Shown here: positions 18,344 through 27,502 of the stretch, in pieces | How positions within the stretch are numbered: position 1 is the stretch's first letter | Layout: every line of letters begins with the position of its first letter | Source: Niallia taxi | Lineage (GTDB): Bacteria; Bacillota; Bacilli; Bacillales; Cytobacillaceae | Assembly: GCF_004005475.1 (NCBI RefSeq) | Contig: NZ_RZTZ01000020.1 | Span: forward strand, 1 to 64,000 | Length of the DNA stretch: 64,000 nucleotides | Direction: 5' to 3' | Position numbers and translations under genes: made by a program | The notes under the pieces: generated by a model | The model's database searches: none | What the model was told of the DNA's origin: nothing | Seen by the model: the letters and a program-made list of their open reading frames with translations, nothing else

Positions 18344-20698
18344 ATGAAGTTACATAAAAAGAAACTACTCTTTGCCTTGGGCTTTTTAAGTATAAGTTTA
18401 GCCGTTTGGTTCTTTCCTATAAATGCCTTTGCAATAACTTGGTGGTGGGAAGAAGACACGGAAGACATTGTGAAATTTTTAAAGGGACATTCTGACTGGC
18501 TTCAATATGGTTCCTTCTTTCCCTATATGTTACATGCTTTAGGATGGGCATTGATAAAGGGATTGTATTTTATAACGTCCACTTTAGAAGGATTAATACC
18601 TGAAACTTTAAGTTTATTAGATTTTTTAAATGATAGTGGATTACAAGGAATATCAAAGGCTATTATGAATGATCTTGTGTTAGTCCTTATGATACTTACC
18701 TTAGTATATATAGGATTTAAAACCATAATAGCTAAACAACCTCCTAACTTTAAATCGGTAGGAGTTAATATATTTATCTCATCTTTCTTACTTTTAGGAT
18801 TACCTACTTTAATGGATGCTTTACAAGATGTTTCTACTCAATTCTATGATGCGACTCAAACAAGTGAAGATGGAGAAAATTCTGGTTTAAGTTGGAATCT
18901 AATTAAGGAAAATACAGCTGACTTGGTGTATGTTGCAGAAAATGGTTTCGACTTAATAGAAAATGATGCAGAAGGAACGGAAAAAAATGCTTTAAAACCT
19001 AGTATTTTTAAACGCGTTGATATGGCCGAGATTATTACACCAGATTCAATAAGCGATATAGAAGCAGAAGATATGGACGAATTAGAAGCTTTAAAATACA
19101 CGCTTACTTCAGATGCTTCAGGGGAATATCAGGCATTGGAAATTGATGATGGTTGGTTATCTTTCTTCTCGGATAACTTTGATACCGGATATTTTAGATT
19201 TCCGGCTAAATTCCTTCCAATGTTTGTAGGATTGACTGCTTTAGGATTTGCTTATTTCTTCACCATATTTATTTTTGCCACAACGATAATTGAAATTGGA
19301 ATTAAACGAATTGTAGCCTTATTTGTATTCGCGACTGATTTAGAGTCAGGACAGCGAACTAAACAAGTAGTAATGGATATATGTAACGCCTTTATGCTTA
19401 TTGGTTTTACCGGTTTAATGTTCCGTTTTTATACGATATTTTTAACTTTCTTAGGATCTTCAGATGTAAATATCTTTATTTATCTAGTATCCATTGTTTC
19501 GGCTACATTCATCTTAATTAAAGGATCTAATACGATTATGAAATACTTCGGCATAGATGTTGGATTAAAAGATGGATTTGTACAAATGGCAGGCGCTCTT
19601 GGTGTAGCTGCAGGCGCTGCATCCCTAGCAAAAAAAGCAGGTGGGTCAGTTTCTAATATGGCAAGTAAAAAACAAGATAACAATAGCACAAAAGATAAAT
19701 TAGCAGATGAAGCAAATGAAGATGGTAAATCTGTAAATGATGATTTAAAAGGTCAAAATGGTCCTAAGAAATTAGGCGGTCTTAAAGGTAGTGTTAATAG
19801 TGCAGGAAAAGCACTTGGTTACATGAATGAACGTGGCTTAGGTGGAATGGCAGAAGATGCCCTTAAAGGTACTGGTTCAGGTATTTCAGGCGCCGTTAAA
19901 CAGGGAACTAAGGTCGTTTCTAATGGTGTTCAAGGGGTTAAAGATAGCTTCAGTGAAGGGGCTGTAAGTGGTGCTTTACAAGCGCAAGATAACAAGGATA
20001 GATGGAATGGTAGCAATAAAGCTGGTGCTCAAAGCAAACCAAACAGCGAAAATGAGGCTTCACAAGCTACTCAAAACGAAAATAAATCAAATACATTACA
20101 AGGAAAAACAGAGCAAAATACAGGCTCGTCAGGAACGCCTAGCGGTAATAGTGTAAATAATGCTTCTACATCTAATAATGGTGATTCACCAACAATGAAT
20201 GCTTCTAATGGTAAAGGCCGAACAAATGAAGAAATATTAGCTACCATGAAGCTTCAAGAAGCTACTATGCCATCAAAAAGCCAGGATATTGCAGCTAATG
20301 TTAAAGCTACTTCAAATGGGGAAATTCCTTCTGGTTCAGGTAAAACTATCAGTCAAGATGTTACAACTTCAGGTCCTACCAACACATCTACAAGACAATC
20401 CATTGTCCAGGATGTACAGCAAGGATCAATGGGGCCTAAAACCGATGTAAAACAAAAAGTAGTTCAAGATGTTCAGAGAGCTGCTTCAGGAGCAACGGAT
20501 ACAGTTTCTCAAATGGTAGTTCAAGATGTTCAAAGAGCTGCTTCAGGAGCACCAGATACGGTTTCTCAAAAGGTGGTTCAAGATGTTCAAACTACTTCAA
20601 CTAAAACAGAAACAATTAATTTCAGTGAACGATTAAATAACTATGAATCAAGAAAAGAAATAAAACCTTCTCGATTTGACTTTATCAATAAAAAATAA
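18344..20698 (+). CDS. VirB6/TrbL-like polytopic T4SS protein with repeat tail
   Basis: A 784-residue protein. After a signal peptide (LLFALGFLSISLAVWFFPIN) it has several membrane helices between residues 50 and 400 (for example LVLVLMILTLVYIGFKTIIA and FVGLTALGFAYFFTIFIFAT). A long hydrophilic Gly/Ser/Asn/Gln-rich tail follows. This is the layout of Gram-positive VirB6-like channel proteins (TcpH/Orf15 type). The tail ends with 19-residue tandem repeats starting VQDVQRAASGATDTVSQ. AAAGGAG precedes ATG 18344. It lies between the coupling protein and VirB3-like genes, the expected operon position. Confidence 0.82.
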   Translation: MKLHKKKLLFALGFLSISLAVWFFPINAFAITWWWEEDTEDIVKFLKGHSDWLQYGSFFPYMLHALGWALIKGLYFITSTLEGLIPETLSLLDFLNDSGLQGISKAIMNDLVLVLMILTLVYIGFKTIIAKQPPNFKSVGVNIFISSFLLLGLPTLMDALQDVSTQFYDATQTSEDGENSGLSWNLIKENTADLVYVAENGFDLIENDAEGTEKNALKPSIFKRVDMAEIITPDSISDIEAEDMDELEALKYTLTSDASGEYQALEIDDGWLSFFSDNFDTGYFRFPAKFLPMFVGLTALGFAYFFTIFIFATTIIEIGIKRIVALFVFATDLESGQRTKQVVMDICNAFMLIGFTGLMFRFYTIFLTFLGSSDVNIFIYLVSIVSATFILIKGSNTIMKYFGIDVGLKDGFVQMAGALGVAAGAASLAKKAGGSVSNMASKKQDNNSTKDKLADEANEDGKSVNDDLKGQNGPKKLGGLKGSVNSAGKALGYMNERGLGGMAEDALKGTGSGISGAVKQGTKVVSNGVQGVKDSFSEGAVSGALQAQDNKDRWNGSNKAGAQSKPNSENEASQATQNENKSNTLQGKTEQNTGSSGTPSGNSVNNASTSNNGDSPTMNASNGKGRTNEEILATMKLQEATMPSKSQDIAANVKATSNGEIPSGSGKTISQDVTTSGPTNTSTRQSIVQDVQQGSMGPKTDVKQKVVQDVQRAASGATDTVSQMVVQDVQRAASGAPDTVSQKVVQDVQTTSTKTETINFSERLNNYESRKEIKPSRFDFINKK
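20344..20592 (+). repeat. 57-bp in-frame tandem repeat in the VirB6-like gene
   Basis: The two best copies begin at 20461 (AGTTCAAGATGTTCA) and 20518 and are nearly identical. A partial copy starts at 20575 and more diverged ones lie upstream from about 20344. Each encodes a 19-residue unit starting VVQDVQ, so copy-number changes would keep the frame. Confidence 0.85.
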
Positions 20699-20711
20699 GG
20701 AATGAAGAAGA

Positions 20712-21026
20712 ATGTATACCAATCCAAAGAGTACCAAACAGGAAATTAAATTATGGGCTTTTTACTTAGTGGATATAGGCATTGTGGTAGGTATGCTCAT
20801 GATCGCGACATATGTAAAAAAGGTTATACCACTCGGACCAGGAATGACGATGTTTTATTATATATTGTCGGCTGCATTCGGGATGTTCTTATGCGCGAAA
20901 ACTCCCAGTCATCCCACGGATCGCAACTATAATATTCTCTTCTATCTATTCAAGATGGACCGGAATAAATACCATGCTATAGAGATTAAAGACTTTGGTT
21001 TAGAGGAAAGGACGGAAAAACGGTGA
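20712..21026 (+). CDS. VirB3-like/DUF5592-like small membrane protein
   Basis: A 104-residue protein with two hydrophobic segments (LVDIGIVVGMLMIATYV and MFYYILSAAFGMFLCAK) and a basic, soluble end containing RNYNILFYLFKMDRNKYH. Gram-positive T4SS encode such a protein immediately before the TrsD and VirB4 genes, where it plays the VirB3/PrgI part. AAGGAATG precedes the ATG, and the stop overlaps the next start (TGATG), which indicates coupling. Confidence 0.75.
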   Translation: MYTNPKSTKQEIKLWAFYLVDIGIVVGMLMIATYVKKVIPLGPGMTMFYYILSAAFGMFLCAKTPSHPTDRNYNILFYLFKMDRNKYHAIEIKDFGLEERTEKR

Positions 21027-21652
21027 TGAAAGTAGCTGAAAATAAACAGAAACGTCAAGATACTACGATTCTTGACGTTTTGTTTTCTTCTTTTAAAAGT
21101 AATGACTTACCGATTATCGATATTATGCCTTATAAAAGAGTGACAAAAGAAGGCTTCCTTATAGATAAACAGAATGAATACCAAGCTTATTTAAGAGTAA
21201 AAACAAATGATTTAGTTTCGATGAACAATTCCGATTTAAACAGAATGATTTCTCAACTAACTAGTATATGCAGAGTATACACAGAGCCTTTTAAAATCCT
21301 TTCTATGACTTATTCTACTGAAACATCGAAACAGCAAATGTTTTGGAAGAGTCGAATTAACAAATATCGAAGGGTTTTAATGGCTGACAATGTGCCAGAA
21401 TCAGAAATGATTAGACACGAAGTAATGCTTCGCCTGGCTGTAGACAATTTAAGAAGAGTAACGTGGGTCGAGGATAATCTAACAGAGCTTACTTTCTTTA
21501 TTGTCGTGTACGAAAAAAGTCAAAAGGAGTTAGAGCTTCGCGTTAGAGATATGACAAGATTAGGCGGTAAACAGTACGATTTACAGCTTGTAGAAAGAGA
21601 CAATATAGAGAACATTTTAATTCGTTTAAATAACATGAATACAGAAGTCTAG
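21026..21652 (+). CDS. TrsD/TraD-like conjugation protein
   Basis: The 208-residue protein resembles TrsD of pSK41-type and related systems. It has LPIIDIMPYKRVTKEGFLID near the start and a basic centre with no membrane helix. In some systems this segment is fused to the N-terminus of VirB4, and here it directly precedes the VirB4 gene. It starts at ATG 21026 inside the upstream stop codon. A rho-independent terminator (21051-21083) lies within its first codons. Confidence 0.75.
   Translation: MKVAENKQKRQDTTILDVLFSSFKSNDLPIIDIMPYKRVTKEGFLIDKQNEYQAYLRVKTNDLVSMNNSDLNRMISQLTSICRVYTEPFKILSMTYSTETSKQQMFWKSRINKYRRVLMADNVPESEMIRHEVMLRLAVDNLRRVTWVEDNLTELTFFIVVYEKSQKELELRVRDMTRLGGKQYDLQLVERDNIENILIRLNNMNTEV
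21051..21083 (+). terminator. Intragenic terminator within the TrsD-like gene
   Basis: AACGTCAAGA (21051-21060) and TCTTGACGTT (21070-21079) form a perfect 10-bp stem followed by TTGTTTTC. It is inside codons 9-20 of the gene, on the transcribed strand sense. Confidence 0.7.
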
Positions 21653-21665
21653 GGGGAATGAAAAC

Positions 21666-23579
21666 ATGAGATTAAAAGAAAAACAGAAAGTAAGTTTAAG
21701 AGAAAAGGGTTATGATCTTAATTTCATCTCAAAAATACAGCCAAAAGGCGGTGTACGATTTGGAGAAAAATATATTAACACTGGTGATGCACATATAGGC
21801 TGTTTACATGTTTATGAGTTTGCGGAAGATGTTAGTGCTTTATGGTTAGTTAATCTTATGAATATCGAAAATACTATTGCAACCCTAGATCTGGCAACGG
21901 CAAACAAGGAAGAAGTTATTAAGGATATCAACCGTTCTATCGGTGAATTAAGAGATCGACAAGATACGGAAAGACGTTCTACGGATCGAGACGATGCCAA
22001 TTATGAACTACAAAATTTAAGAAGCTTTGCCCAAAGTATTACCCAAGGTGGAGAAGTAGTTAAAGTAGCTCATTGTCGTATTTTCTTCTATGATTTTTCC
22101 CTGGAAGAATTAGAAAAAAGAATGAGTGATACCAAAAAAGAATTGAATGGAATGAATCATAAAACAACTATTTATTTATTCCAAAGTAAGCAAGAATGGA
22201 TGTCTTTATTTACTAGCTATGAACAACAAACCAAGTTTAACGATACAAGACCAGGAAAGCCATTACCTTCTGCTTCTGTAGGGGGAGGAATCCCATTTCA
22301 CCATGTTTCTTTAAAAGATCCAAGAGGAATTTACTTAGGCCAAACCTCCACAGGTGGGCCTTTTTTGTTAGATCCATTTTATTCAACACAAACAAGACGT
22401 TCATTTAATGGATTTGTATTAGGAAAAATGGGATTCGGTAAATCAACACTTATGAAAATGTTAGAAGAAGGACTTGTTGCTAAAAATGCTTTTATTCGTG
22501 GATTTGATAAAGCAAGAGATTATTACGAACTAGTAAAGTCGCAAAATGGTAAAATTATTGATCTTTCTAATGGGGGTATTAATCCATTGGAAGTGTTTGC
22601 GACTATGACGAATGTACAAGGGGATCAAGTAGATGAGCTAGGCTCTTTTATGCAGCATATCTCGAAAGTAGCTAACATGATTCGTTTCTTAAATCCTCAA
22701 ATTACTGAGATTGAAGTAACGGAATTTAAAGGGCTTTTAAGATCTTTTTACGTATACAAAGGGCTTTTGTCTCCTGATTATCAAATGAGACCAGAAACCA
22801 TTAAAATAACGGGTTTAAGACCGGAACAATACCCGATTATGAGTGAATTTAGCCATTATTTAAAAACATCTGTAAAGTACAGCAAGCCAACGCCTGAACG
22901 TATCCGAACATTAGAAATGATTCAGATTATGGTAGATGAGATGGTGAATCAGTATGGCCCTTTATTTGATGGACATTCTCGAGTAAGTAACTTTGAAAAT
23001 GAGCAAATTGTCTTCTTTGATATTGATGGTATTTCTCAATTGGACAAGCCTGTTTTTAACTGTCAACTATTCACAGCATTAACGCTAATTTGGAATCATG
23101 CATTAAAAAATGGACGAAAAATAAAGCATTTTTTAGAAGAAGGTAAAGTATCGTATGAAAATCTTCGTTACTTCATGGTCCTATTAGATGAGTGCCATAA
23201 CATTATTAATTCTAACAATGTTTTTGCCGTTGAATATGTTGTTTCTTTTGAAAGAGAAATGCGTAAATTTAGCGCTGGTGTGTTTTTTGCGACTCAATCA
23301 CCAAACGAAATTCTTCCTGAAAGTGCAAGTGATAAGAGTGTAGCGATCATTAAAACCGTCTTTGAATTGACTACTTATAAGGTATTTTTAAACTTAGATA
23401 ACTCGGTAATGGGACGGATGAAAGACGTATTGGGGGATTCTTTAACAGATACCGAGTATTCCATGTTACCGGAATTAAAAATCGGACAGGCTATTATTCA
23501 AACGTCTTCCAGTGAATCCTATACCGTCACATTTGATCCAGAACATGACCAATTAGCACGTTTCAAAGGTGGTCAATAA
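21666..23579 (+). CDS. VirB4/TrsE-type T4SS ATPase
   Basis: The 637-residue ATPase energises channel assembly and substrate transfer. Walker A is GKMGFGKST at residues 253-261, and Walker B is FMVLLDECHN with Asp508-Glu509. The later motifs TQSPNEILPESASDK and GDSLTDTEYSMLPEL are in the expected order. AGGGGGAATG lies before ATG 21666. An N-terminal domain of about 220 residues precedes the motor, as in other VirB4 proteins. A terminator-like hairpin lies within the gene at 22337-22366. Confidence 0.93.
   Translation: MRLKEKQKVSLREKGYDLNFISKIQPKGGVRFGEKYINTGDAHIGCLHVYEFAEDVSALWLVNLMNIENTIATLDLATANKEEVIKDINRSIGELRDRQDTERRSTDRDDANYELQNLRSFAQSITQGGEVVKVAHCRIFFYDFSLEELEKRMSDTKKELNGMNHKTTIYLFQSKQEWMSLFTSYEQQTKFNDTRPGKPLPSASVGGGIPFHHVSLKDPRGIYLGQTSTGGPFLLDPFYSTQTRRSFNGFVLGKMGFGKSTLMKMLEEGLVAKNAFIRGFDKARDYYELVKSQNGKIIDLSNGGINPLEVFATMTNVQGDQVDELGSFMQHISKVANMIRFLNPQITEIEVTEFKGLLRSFYVYKGLLSPDYQMRPETIKITGLRPEQYPIMSEFSHYLKTSVKYSKPTPERIRTLEMIQIMVDEMVNQYGPLFDGHSRVSNFENEQIVFFDIDGISQLDKPVFNCQLFTALTLIWNHALKNGRKIKHFLEEGKVSYENLRYFMVLLDECHNIINSNNVFAVEYVVSFEREMRKFSAGVFFATQSPNEILPESASDKSVAIIKTVFELTTYKVFLNLDNSVMGRMKDVLGDSLTDTEYSMLPELKIGQAIIQTSSSESYTVTFDPEHDQLARFKGGQ
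22337..22366 (+). terminator. Intragenic terminator-like hairpin within virB4
   Basis: AGGCC (22337-22341) with ACCT (22345-22348) pairs with AGGT (22352-22355) and GGCCT (22357-22361), with a small asymmetric internal loop, followed by six T. It lies about one third into the gene in the sense direction. Confidence 0.55.
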
Positions 23580-23580
23580 G

Positions 23581-24699
23581 ATGGAGCAAAGTCCGGTTAA
23601 AGGCGCTGTTAGTACCGCTAAAGGGTCTGTGAAAACAGTCCGAGTAGTTAAGAAAATATTAGCTCTTTTCAATGTAAAGTTTTTGCTTATAGCTCTGGCT
23701 ATTCTTCTATTAATAGCTGCAGTTGCTGCAATAGCTGGTACATCAGGAAGTAAGTCCGGTTCCTTTAGTGGATCTACTGGAATGAATCTTTCAGAAGCAA
23801 CATTACAATGGAAAGAGACAGTGGAAAAGGAAGCAAAAGAACAAGGAGTAGAAGATTTAGTACCTTATATATTAGCTATTATTCAAGTAGAAACAGGGGG
23901 AGAAGGCAACGATGTCATGCAATCTTCCGAAAGTACAGGGAACGGTAAAGGAAGCATAACTAATCCAAAAGCAAGCATCAAGCAAGGGGTTAAATACTTA
24001 GCAGGAATAAAAGCAAATGCGGAAGCGCTAGGTTTAACTGATCCTTGGGCAATGGTTCAATCTTATAACTTTGGTGGAAATTATGTGACTTATTTAGCTA
24101 ATCATAAGGAAGAACATTCTACCGATGTTGCAGAAAAATATTCTAAAGATGTAGTAGCTCCTAGTCTTGGAAATACTTTAGGAGCTACCTATTCTTATAT
24201 CAATGCTGTCTCACAGGCAAAAGGAAAAACGTACTTATATAATAATGGTGGTAACTACTATTACGCTGATTTAGTACGCCAATATGTTGCTTCAGGAAGT
24301 GCAGAAATCCCCGTTGGGGACGATGTTTTTAAAACGGTAATGGATGAAGCGATTAAGTATATTGGTTGGTCATATTCTTGGGGTGGATATACGCCTTCGA
24401 TGGGCTTTGATTGTTCTGGTTTGGTTCAATATGCCTTTGGAAAAGCAGGAATTACCCTTCCACGCGTTGCAACTCAACAATGGGCAGCAACCGAAAAGAT
24501 AGACATTAAAGATGCAAAACCTGGTGATTTAGTGTTCTTTAAAGGGACGTATGGGACGCCAGATCATATAAGCCATGTAGGAATTTATGTAGATGAAACG
24601 CGCATGTATGACTCTAACGGGTCCGGTATTGGCTATCATTATTGGACAGATTCTTATTGGTCCTCCCACTTTGATAGCATCAGAAGAGTTGTTAAATAA
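23581..24699 (+). CDS. Bifunctional cell-wall hydrolase (lysozyme-like plus NlpC/P60)
   Basis: The 372-residue CwlT-like enzyme opens peptidoglycan so the mating channel can cross the wall. One membrane helix (FLLIALAILLLIAAVAAIAG, about residues 36-55) anchors it. A lysozyme-like glycosidase domain follows, with the likely catalytic Glu104 in IIQVETGG. The NlpC/P60 endopeptidase has Cys278 in FDCSGL and His332 in HVGIY. ATG 23581 sits two bases after the VirB4 stop with AAGGTGG upstream; an overlapping GTG at 23569 is an alternative. Domain order matches VirB1-type hydrolases of Gram-positive T4SS. Confidence 0.9.
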   Translation: MEQSPVKGAVSTAKGSVKTVRVVKKILALFNVKFLLIALAILLLIAAVAAIAGTSGSKSGSFSGSTGMNLSEATLQWKETVEKEAKEQGVEDLVPYILAIIQVETGGEGNDVMQSSESTGNGKGSITNPKASIKQGVKYLAGIKANAEALGLTDPWAMVQSYNFGGNYVTYLANHKEEHSTDVAEKYSKDVVAPSLGNTLGATYSYINAVSQAKGKTYLYNNGGNYYYADLVRQYVASGSAEIPVGDDVFKTVMDEAIKYIGWSYSWGGYTPSMGFDCSGLVQYAFGKAGITLPRVATQQWAATEKIDIKDAKPGDLVFFKGTYGTPDHISHVGIYVDETRMYDSNGSGIGYHYWTDSYWSSHFDSIRRVVK

Positions 24700-24719
24700 G
24701 AGATAGGAGCAAAAGAAAT

Positions 24720-25367
24720 ATGAACATTAATAAAGCAAAGAAATCAGGAAAAGGGCTATATATTGTAGCCTTTTTTTTAATTCTATCCTTGGTACTGAAT
24801 GGAGTACTCTATAAAAATCTTTATGCAAAAGAAGCTGTTTCCTCGAATAAATTTAATAAAGAGTTAAAAGAAAAAGAGACCAATATAAAAGTGTTACAAA
24901 GCGAAATACAGGGCCTACAAGACGAAATAAAAAGCTTAGATCCACAGGAAAGAAAAGAGCTTTCTAAAACAGAATTAGAGCAACAAGAAGCCTTTAAAAC
25001 AATAGCGAATGAATTTATAACAGATTATTTAACCTATTCCACTAACACCATAAACGAACGTAGAGAAAAGTTAACACCAATTACTACAGCAGAATTATTA
25101 AACCAAGTAGCACCAGAAAGTACAGATAATGATCCTTCTCAATTAAGTTCTGATCCTACTTTTTCCGCAAAAGTAAGTAACGTGATTTTATATATTTCAG
25201 GGTTTGATTCTTCTACAGATCAAACAAAAATCATTGGAGATGTGACTTATAAAACACAAGGAACAGAAGGGAAAACAACAGAACATAGCTTGGTAGAAAT
25301 GGAACTAATTAAAGATAAAAAAGGACAAATAAAAGTTAATAGTTATACCTATTACCCGATTAATTAA
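24720..25367 (+). CDS. VirB8/TcpC-like membrane-anchored T4SS protein
   Basis: The 215-residue protein has a basic N-terminus and one membrane helix (LYIVAFFLILSLVLNGVLY, about 13-31). A coiled coil follows (about 45-85), then an external domain from about 90 that looks like the NTF2-like fold of VirB8/TcpC (EFITDYLTYSTNTINERRE). The position after the wall hydrolase fits the VirB8 role of linking channel parts. A terminator-like hairpin (24747-24778) lies in its first codons. Confidence 0.72.
   Translation: MNINKAKKSGKGLYIVAFFLILSLVLNGVLYKNLYAKEAVSSNKFNKELKEKETNIKVLQSEIQGLQDEIKSLDPQERKELSKTELEQQEAFKTIANEFITDYLTYSTNTINERREKLTPITTAELLNQVAPESTDNDPSQLSSDPTFSAKVSNVILYISGFDSSTDQTKIIGDVTYKTQGTEGKTTEHSLVEMELIKDKKGQIKVNSYTYYPIN
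24747..24778 (+). terminator. Intragenic terminator-like hairpin in the VirB8-like gene
   Basis: AAAAGG-GCT (24749-24757) pairs with AGCCTTTT (24767-24774) across one bulge, and the T run continues to 24778. It lies about ten codons into the gene on the sense strand. Confidence 0.55.
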
Positions 25368-25392
25368 AATTTTAAGGATGGAGATATAGTTG

Positions 25393-25659
25393 ATGACCAC
25401 AATTGATCGATTAACACCAAAACATGATTATTCAGAAGAGAATTGTTATCTTGTCTTTTATCATAATGCGAAACCAACACAGACAATTGAAATCAAAGTA
25501 GAGTGGTTTGACTTAAATTACGGAAACAAAGTTGTATGGTTATTAATACGTGAAAAAGCAAATAACCAGGATGAAAAACCAAAATACAGAAACATTAAAT
25601 TTGAGAATATTGATCCTAATGTACGAATTGTGAAACGAAGAAAGGAGAAAGTCATTTGA
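25393..25659 (+). CDS. Small soluble protein of the transfer operon
   Basis: Eighty-eight residues, mixed alpha/beta, with EWFDLNYGNKVVWLLIREK in the middle and a basic end (RIVKRRKEKVI). No membrane segment and no recognised family. ATG 25393 follows AAGGATGGAG; the stop overlaps the next start (TTGA). Function unknown. Confidence 0.65.
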   Translation: MTTIDRLTPKHDYSEENCYLVFYHNAKPTQTIEIKVEWFDLNYGNKVVWLLIREKANNQDEKPKYRNIKFENIDPNVRIVKRRKEKVI

Positions 25660-26525
25660 AGGAAAAACTACTAGAAATCAGAAAAAAAGCCATTCAATTT
25701 AGAAAGAAACTGAAGCTAAGTTTAACACAATTATACTTAACGTGCTTTGGAGTTTTTGTGGCAACATTCTTATTCATCTTTATTTCTCCTATGATCTTTG
25801 GCGGCAATTACTCTTATGCAGAAGCGAAAGTGAATGAAGATTATCCTATAAATAACGGTGTTGAATTGGCCCTAACAAAGAAAGAATATAATCCTGAAAA
25901 GCAGTTTATGCGATTGGATTTTTCTATTGAAAAAAGCAATTCAAACAGTAATTTATCTAACATCGAGTATCAAATATCCAGTCAATATATAAAAGATCGT
26001 AAGCAATTAGATGTAGAAGTAACAAAAGTAAATGATAATTATGTTGTAGCAATCATAAAGGGAATACCGGAAGGTTATTCTGTCTTATCTACAACGATTA
26101 AACCGGAATACGTTCACCCTGAAATAGAAAAAGTGGATGATTTAAATGATCGTGAAGTAAAAATTTATATCAATGAAAACAGAAAAATAGAAAACAATGA
26201 GCTGAAAATAGGTACAGAAAAGCAGTATCAAATAGAGTATATAAGCTATCAACAAAAAGAGATTGAACAGCAAATAGAAGAAAGTAAAAAGGAAATTAGC
26301 AAAAATAATTTAGCTATTGAAGAAGTAAATAAGACGATTGAAAAACTAGAAAATGAAATGTCTTATCAAACGGAATCGGAGAAATTTACAACACAAAAAG
26401 ATGTGAATAGTAATAAAACAAAGATTCAGCAATTTGAAGAAAAAATAGATTTATCTAATCAAAATATTGATGAATTAAACGAAAAGATGAAGCTATTAGA
26501 AGAGAAAAAAGCAGCAATCAATTAA
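25656..26525 (+). CDS. Membrane-anchored coiled-coil protein, last gene of the T4SS operon
   Basis: The 289-residue protein has one membrane helix (LTQLYLTCFGVFVATFLFIF, about residues 23-42), an external beta-rich domain to about 190, and a C-terminal coiled coil from about 205 to the end (QQKEIEQQIEESKKEISKNN). The start is TTG 25656 with AAAGGAG 8 bases upstream, overlapping the previous stop. It lies just before the candidate oriT. I do not recognise the family. Confidence 0.65.
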   Translation: MKEKLLEIRKKAIQFRKKLKLSLTQLYLTCFGVFVATFLFIFISPMIFGGNYSYAEAKVNEDYPINNGVELALTKKEYNPEKQFMRLDFSIEKSNSNSNLSNIEYQISSQYIKDRKQLDVEVTKVNDNYVVAIIKGIPEGYSVLSTTIKPEYVHPEIEKVDDLNDREVKIYINENRKIENNELKIGTEKQYQIEYISYQQKEIEQQIEESKKEISKNNLAIEEVNKTIEKLENEMSYQTESEKFTTQKDVNSNKTKIQQFEEKIDLSNQNIDELNEKMKLLEEKKAAIN

Positions 26526-26735
26526 AAAAACAACTATATCTCTAGAGATATTTCGGTATATCGCCACTATATCTACGGTATATCTCGACCATATCTCTAC
26601 TAAAAAAAGTGATATCAGCAATTATAATTAGAAACCTAATAGGCACAGCCTATTTAACACTTTTTTTAAAAAGTGATATCAGGTTTCCTTATGCTCTTTA
26701 CTAAAAAGAGGTTCTTAAAAGAAAGGGGTACTTAA
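26526..26735. other. Candidate origin of transfer (oriT)
   Basis: The 210-base spacer before the relaxosome genes is dense in symmetry. Several TATATC/GATATA steps occur at 26533-26597. The direct repeat AAAAAGTGATATCAG occurs at 26604-26618 and 26668-26682. AATAGGC (26638-26644)/GCCTATT (26648-26654) is a perfect inverted repeat, enclosed by GAAACCT (26631-26637) and AGGTTTC (26681-26687). CACTTTTT/AAAAAGTG lies at 26658-26675. Position directly upstream of two RHH proteins and the relaxase is the usual oriT location. The nick site is not identified. Confidence 0.65.
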
Positions 26736-27044
26736 ATGGATATTTTAATTAGGGATATTGATCCTTCTTATATAAAAGAAATTGATAAGAGAAGTGAAGA
26801 GTTAACAGAAAAGTTAGGAAGGAATTTTAGTAGAAATGAATATATAAAAATGTTAATTCAAAATGATTGTGAATTACGCTTAACAAAATTAAAAGAAGAT
26901 AAATTTGACCATGTAGTCGATAATTTGGTTACCACTTTAAGTAGACAAGAAAAGACTTTGCAAAACTTTATTAATAGTAATAACCGTCTTTTTCATATGC
27001 TTGCAACCGGAATTGATTTAGATGAAGGAGCGGAAAAATTATGA
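26736..27044 (+). CDS. Ribbon-helix-helix relaxosome accessory protein 1
   Basis: The 102-residue protein begins with a beta strand and two helices (MDILIRDIDPSYIKEIDKR then GRNFSRNEYIKMLIQND) typical of MetJ/Arc/CopG-type DNA-binding folds. A helical C-terminal part follows. Such proteins bind oriT beside the relaxase and often repress their own promoter. GAAAGGGG lies upstream. The stop overlaps the start of the next RHH gene (ATGA). Confidence 0.72.
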   Translation: MDILIRDIDPSYIKEIDKRSEELTEKLGRNFSRNEYIKMLIQNDCELRLTKLKEDKFDHVVDNLVTTLSRQEKTLQNFINSNNRLFHMLATGIDLDEGAEKL

Positions 27045-27484
27045 GTAATGAATATATAGGTAAGTACATTCGATTTACTCCAACTACGATAGATATAATG
27101 GATGAATTAATTCAAAATAATCCTGGAATTAAGAACTATGCAGAAGCAGTTCGATACGCTTTACTTTTTTTATCTACTAATCAAAACGATGAAAGCAAAG
27201 AAGAGGTTCTAACAAGAAAATTAAATGCAATGAGTAAGAATATTGATCTCCTTACAGAAATGATTGCTGGTGGATTTCATGAACAAGGCGTTAAAGCAAT
27301 TAACAATATAGATGAAACATATATATACCAAGATGCAAAAAGAAATGTGGAAAATAAAATTCAAAGATCCACAACTATTAAGACTAATGTAAAAAGATCT
27401 AATATGATAACTTCAGAACCAATTGCAGAAGAAAAAAAGGAAATAAAGCAGGAAAAACCTAAAGCATTTAATTGGTCTATATAA
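27041..27484 (+). CDS. Ribbon-helix-helix relaxosome accessory protein 2
   Basis: The 147-residue protein has an N-terminal RHH-like segment (KYIRFTPTTIDIMDELIQN and NYAEAVRYALLFL, about residues 7-48), a helical middle, and a basic hydrophilic tail. Two dissimilar RHH proteins before a MobL relaxase suggest a hetero-assembled relaxosome at the adjacent oriT candidate. Start overlaps the upstream stop. Confidence 0.72.
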   Translation: MSNEYIGKYIRFTPTTIDIMDELIQNNPGIKNYAEAVRYALLFLSTNQNDESKEEVLTRKLNAMSKNIDLLTEMIAGGFHEQGVKAINNIDETYIYQDAKRNVENKIQRSTTIKTNVKRSNMITSEPIAEEKKEIKQEKPKAFNWSI

Positions 27485-27502
27485 CTAGAAAGAAGGGGTA
27501 AG

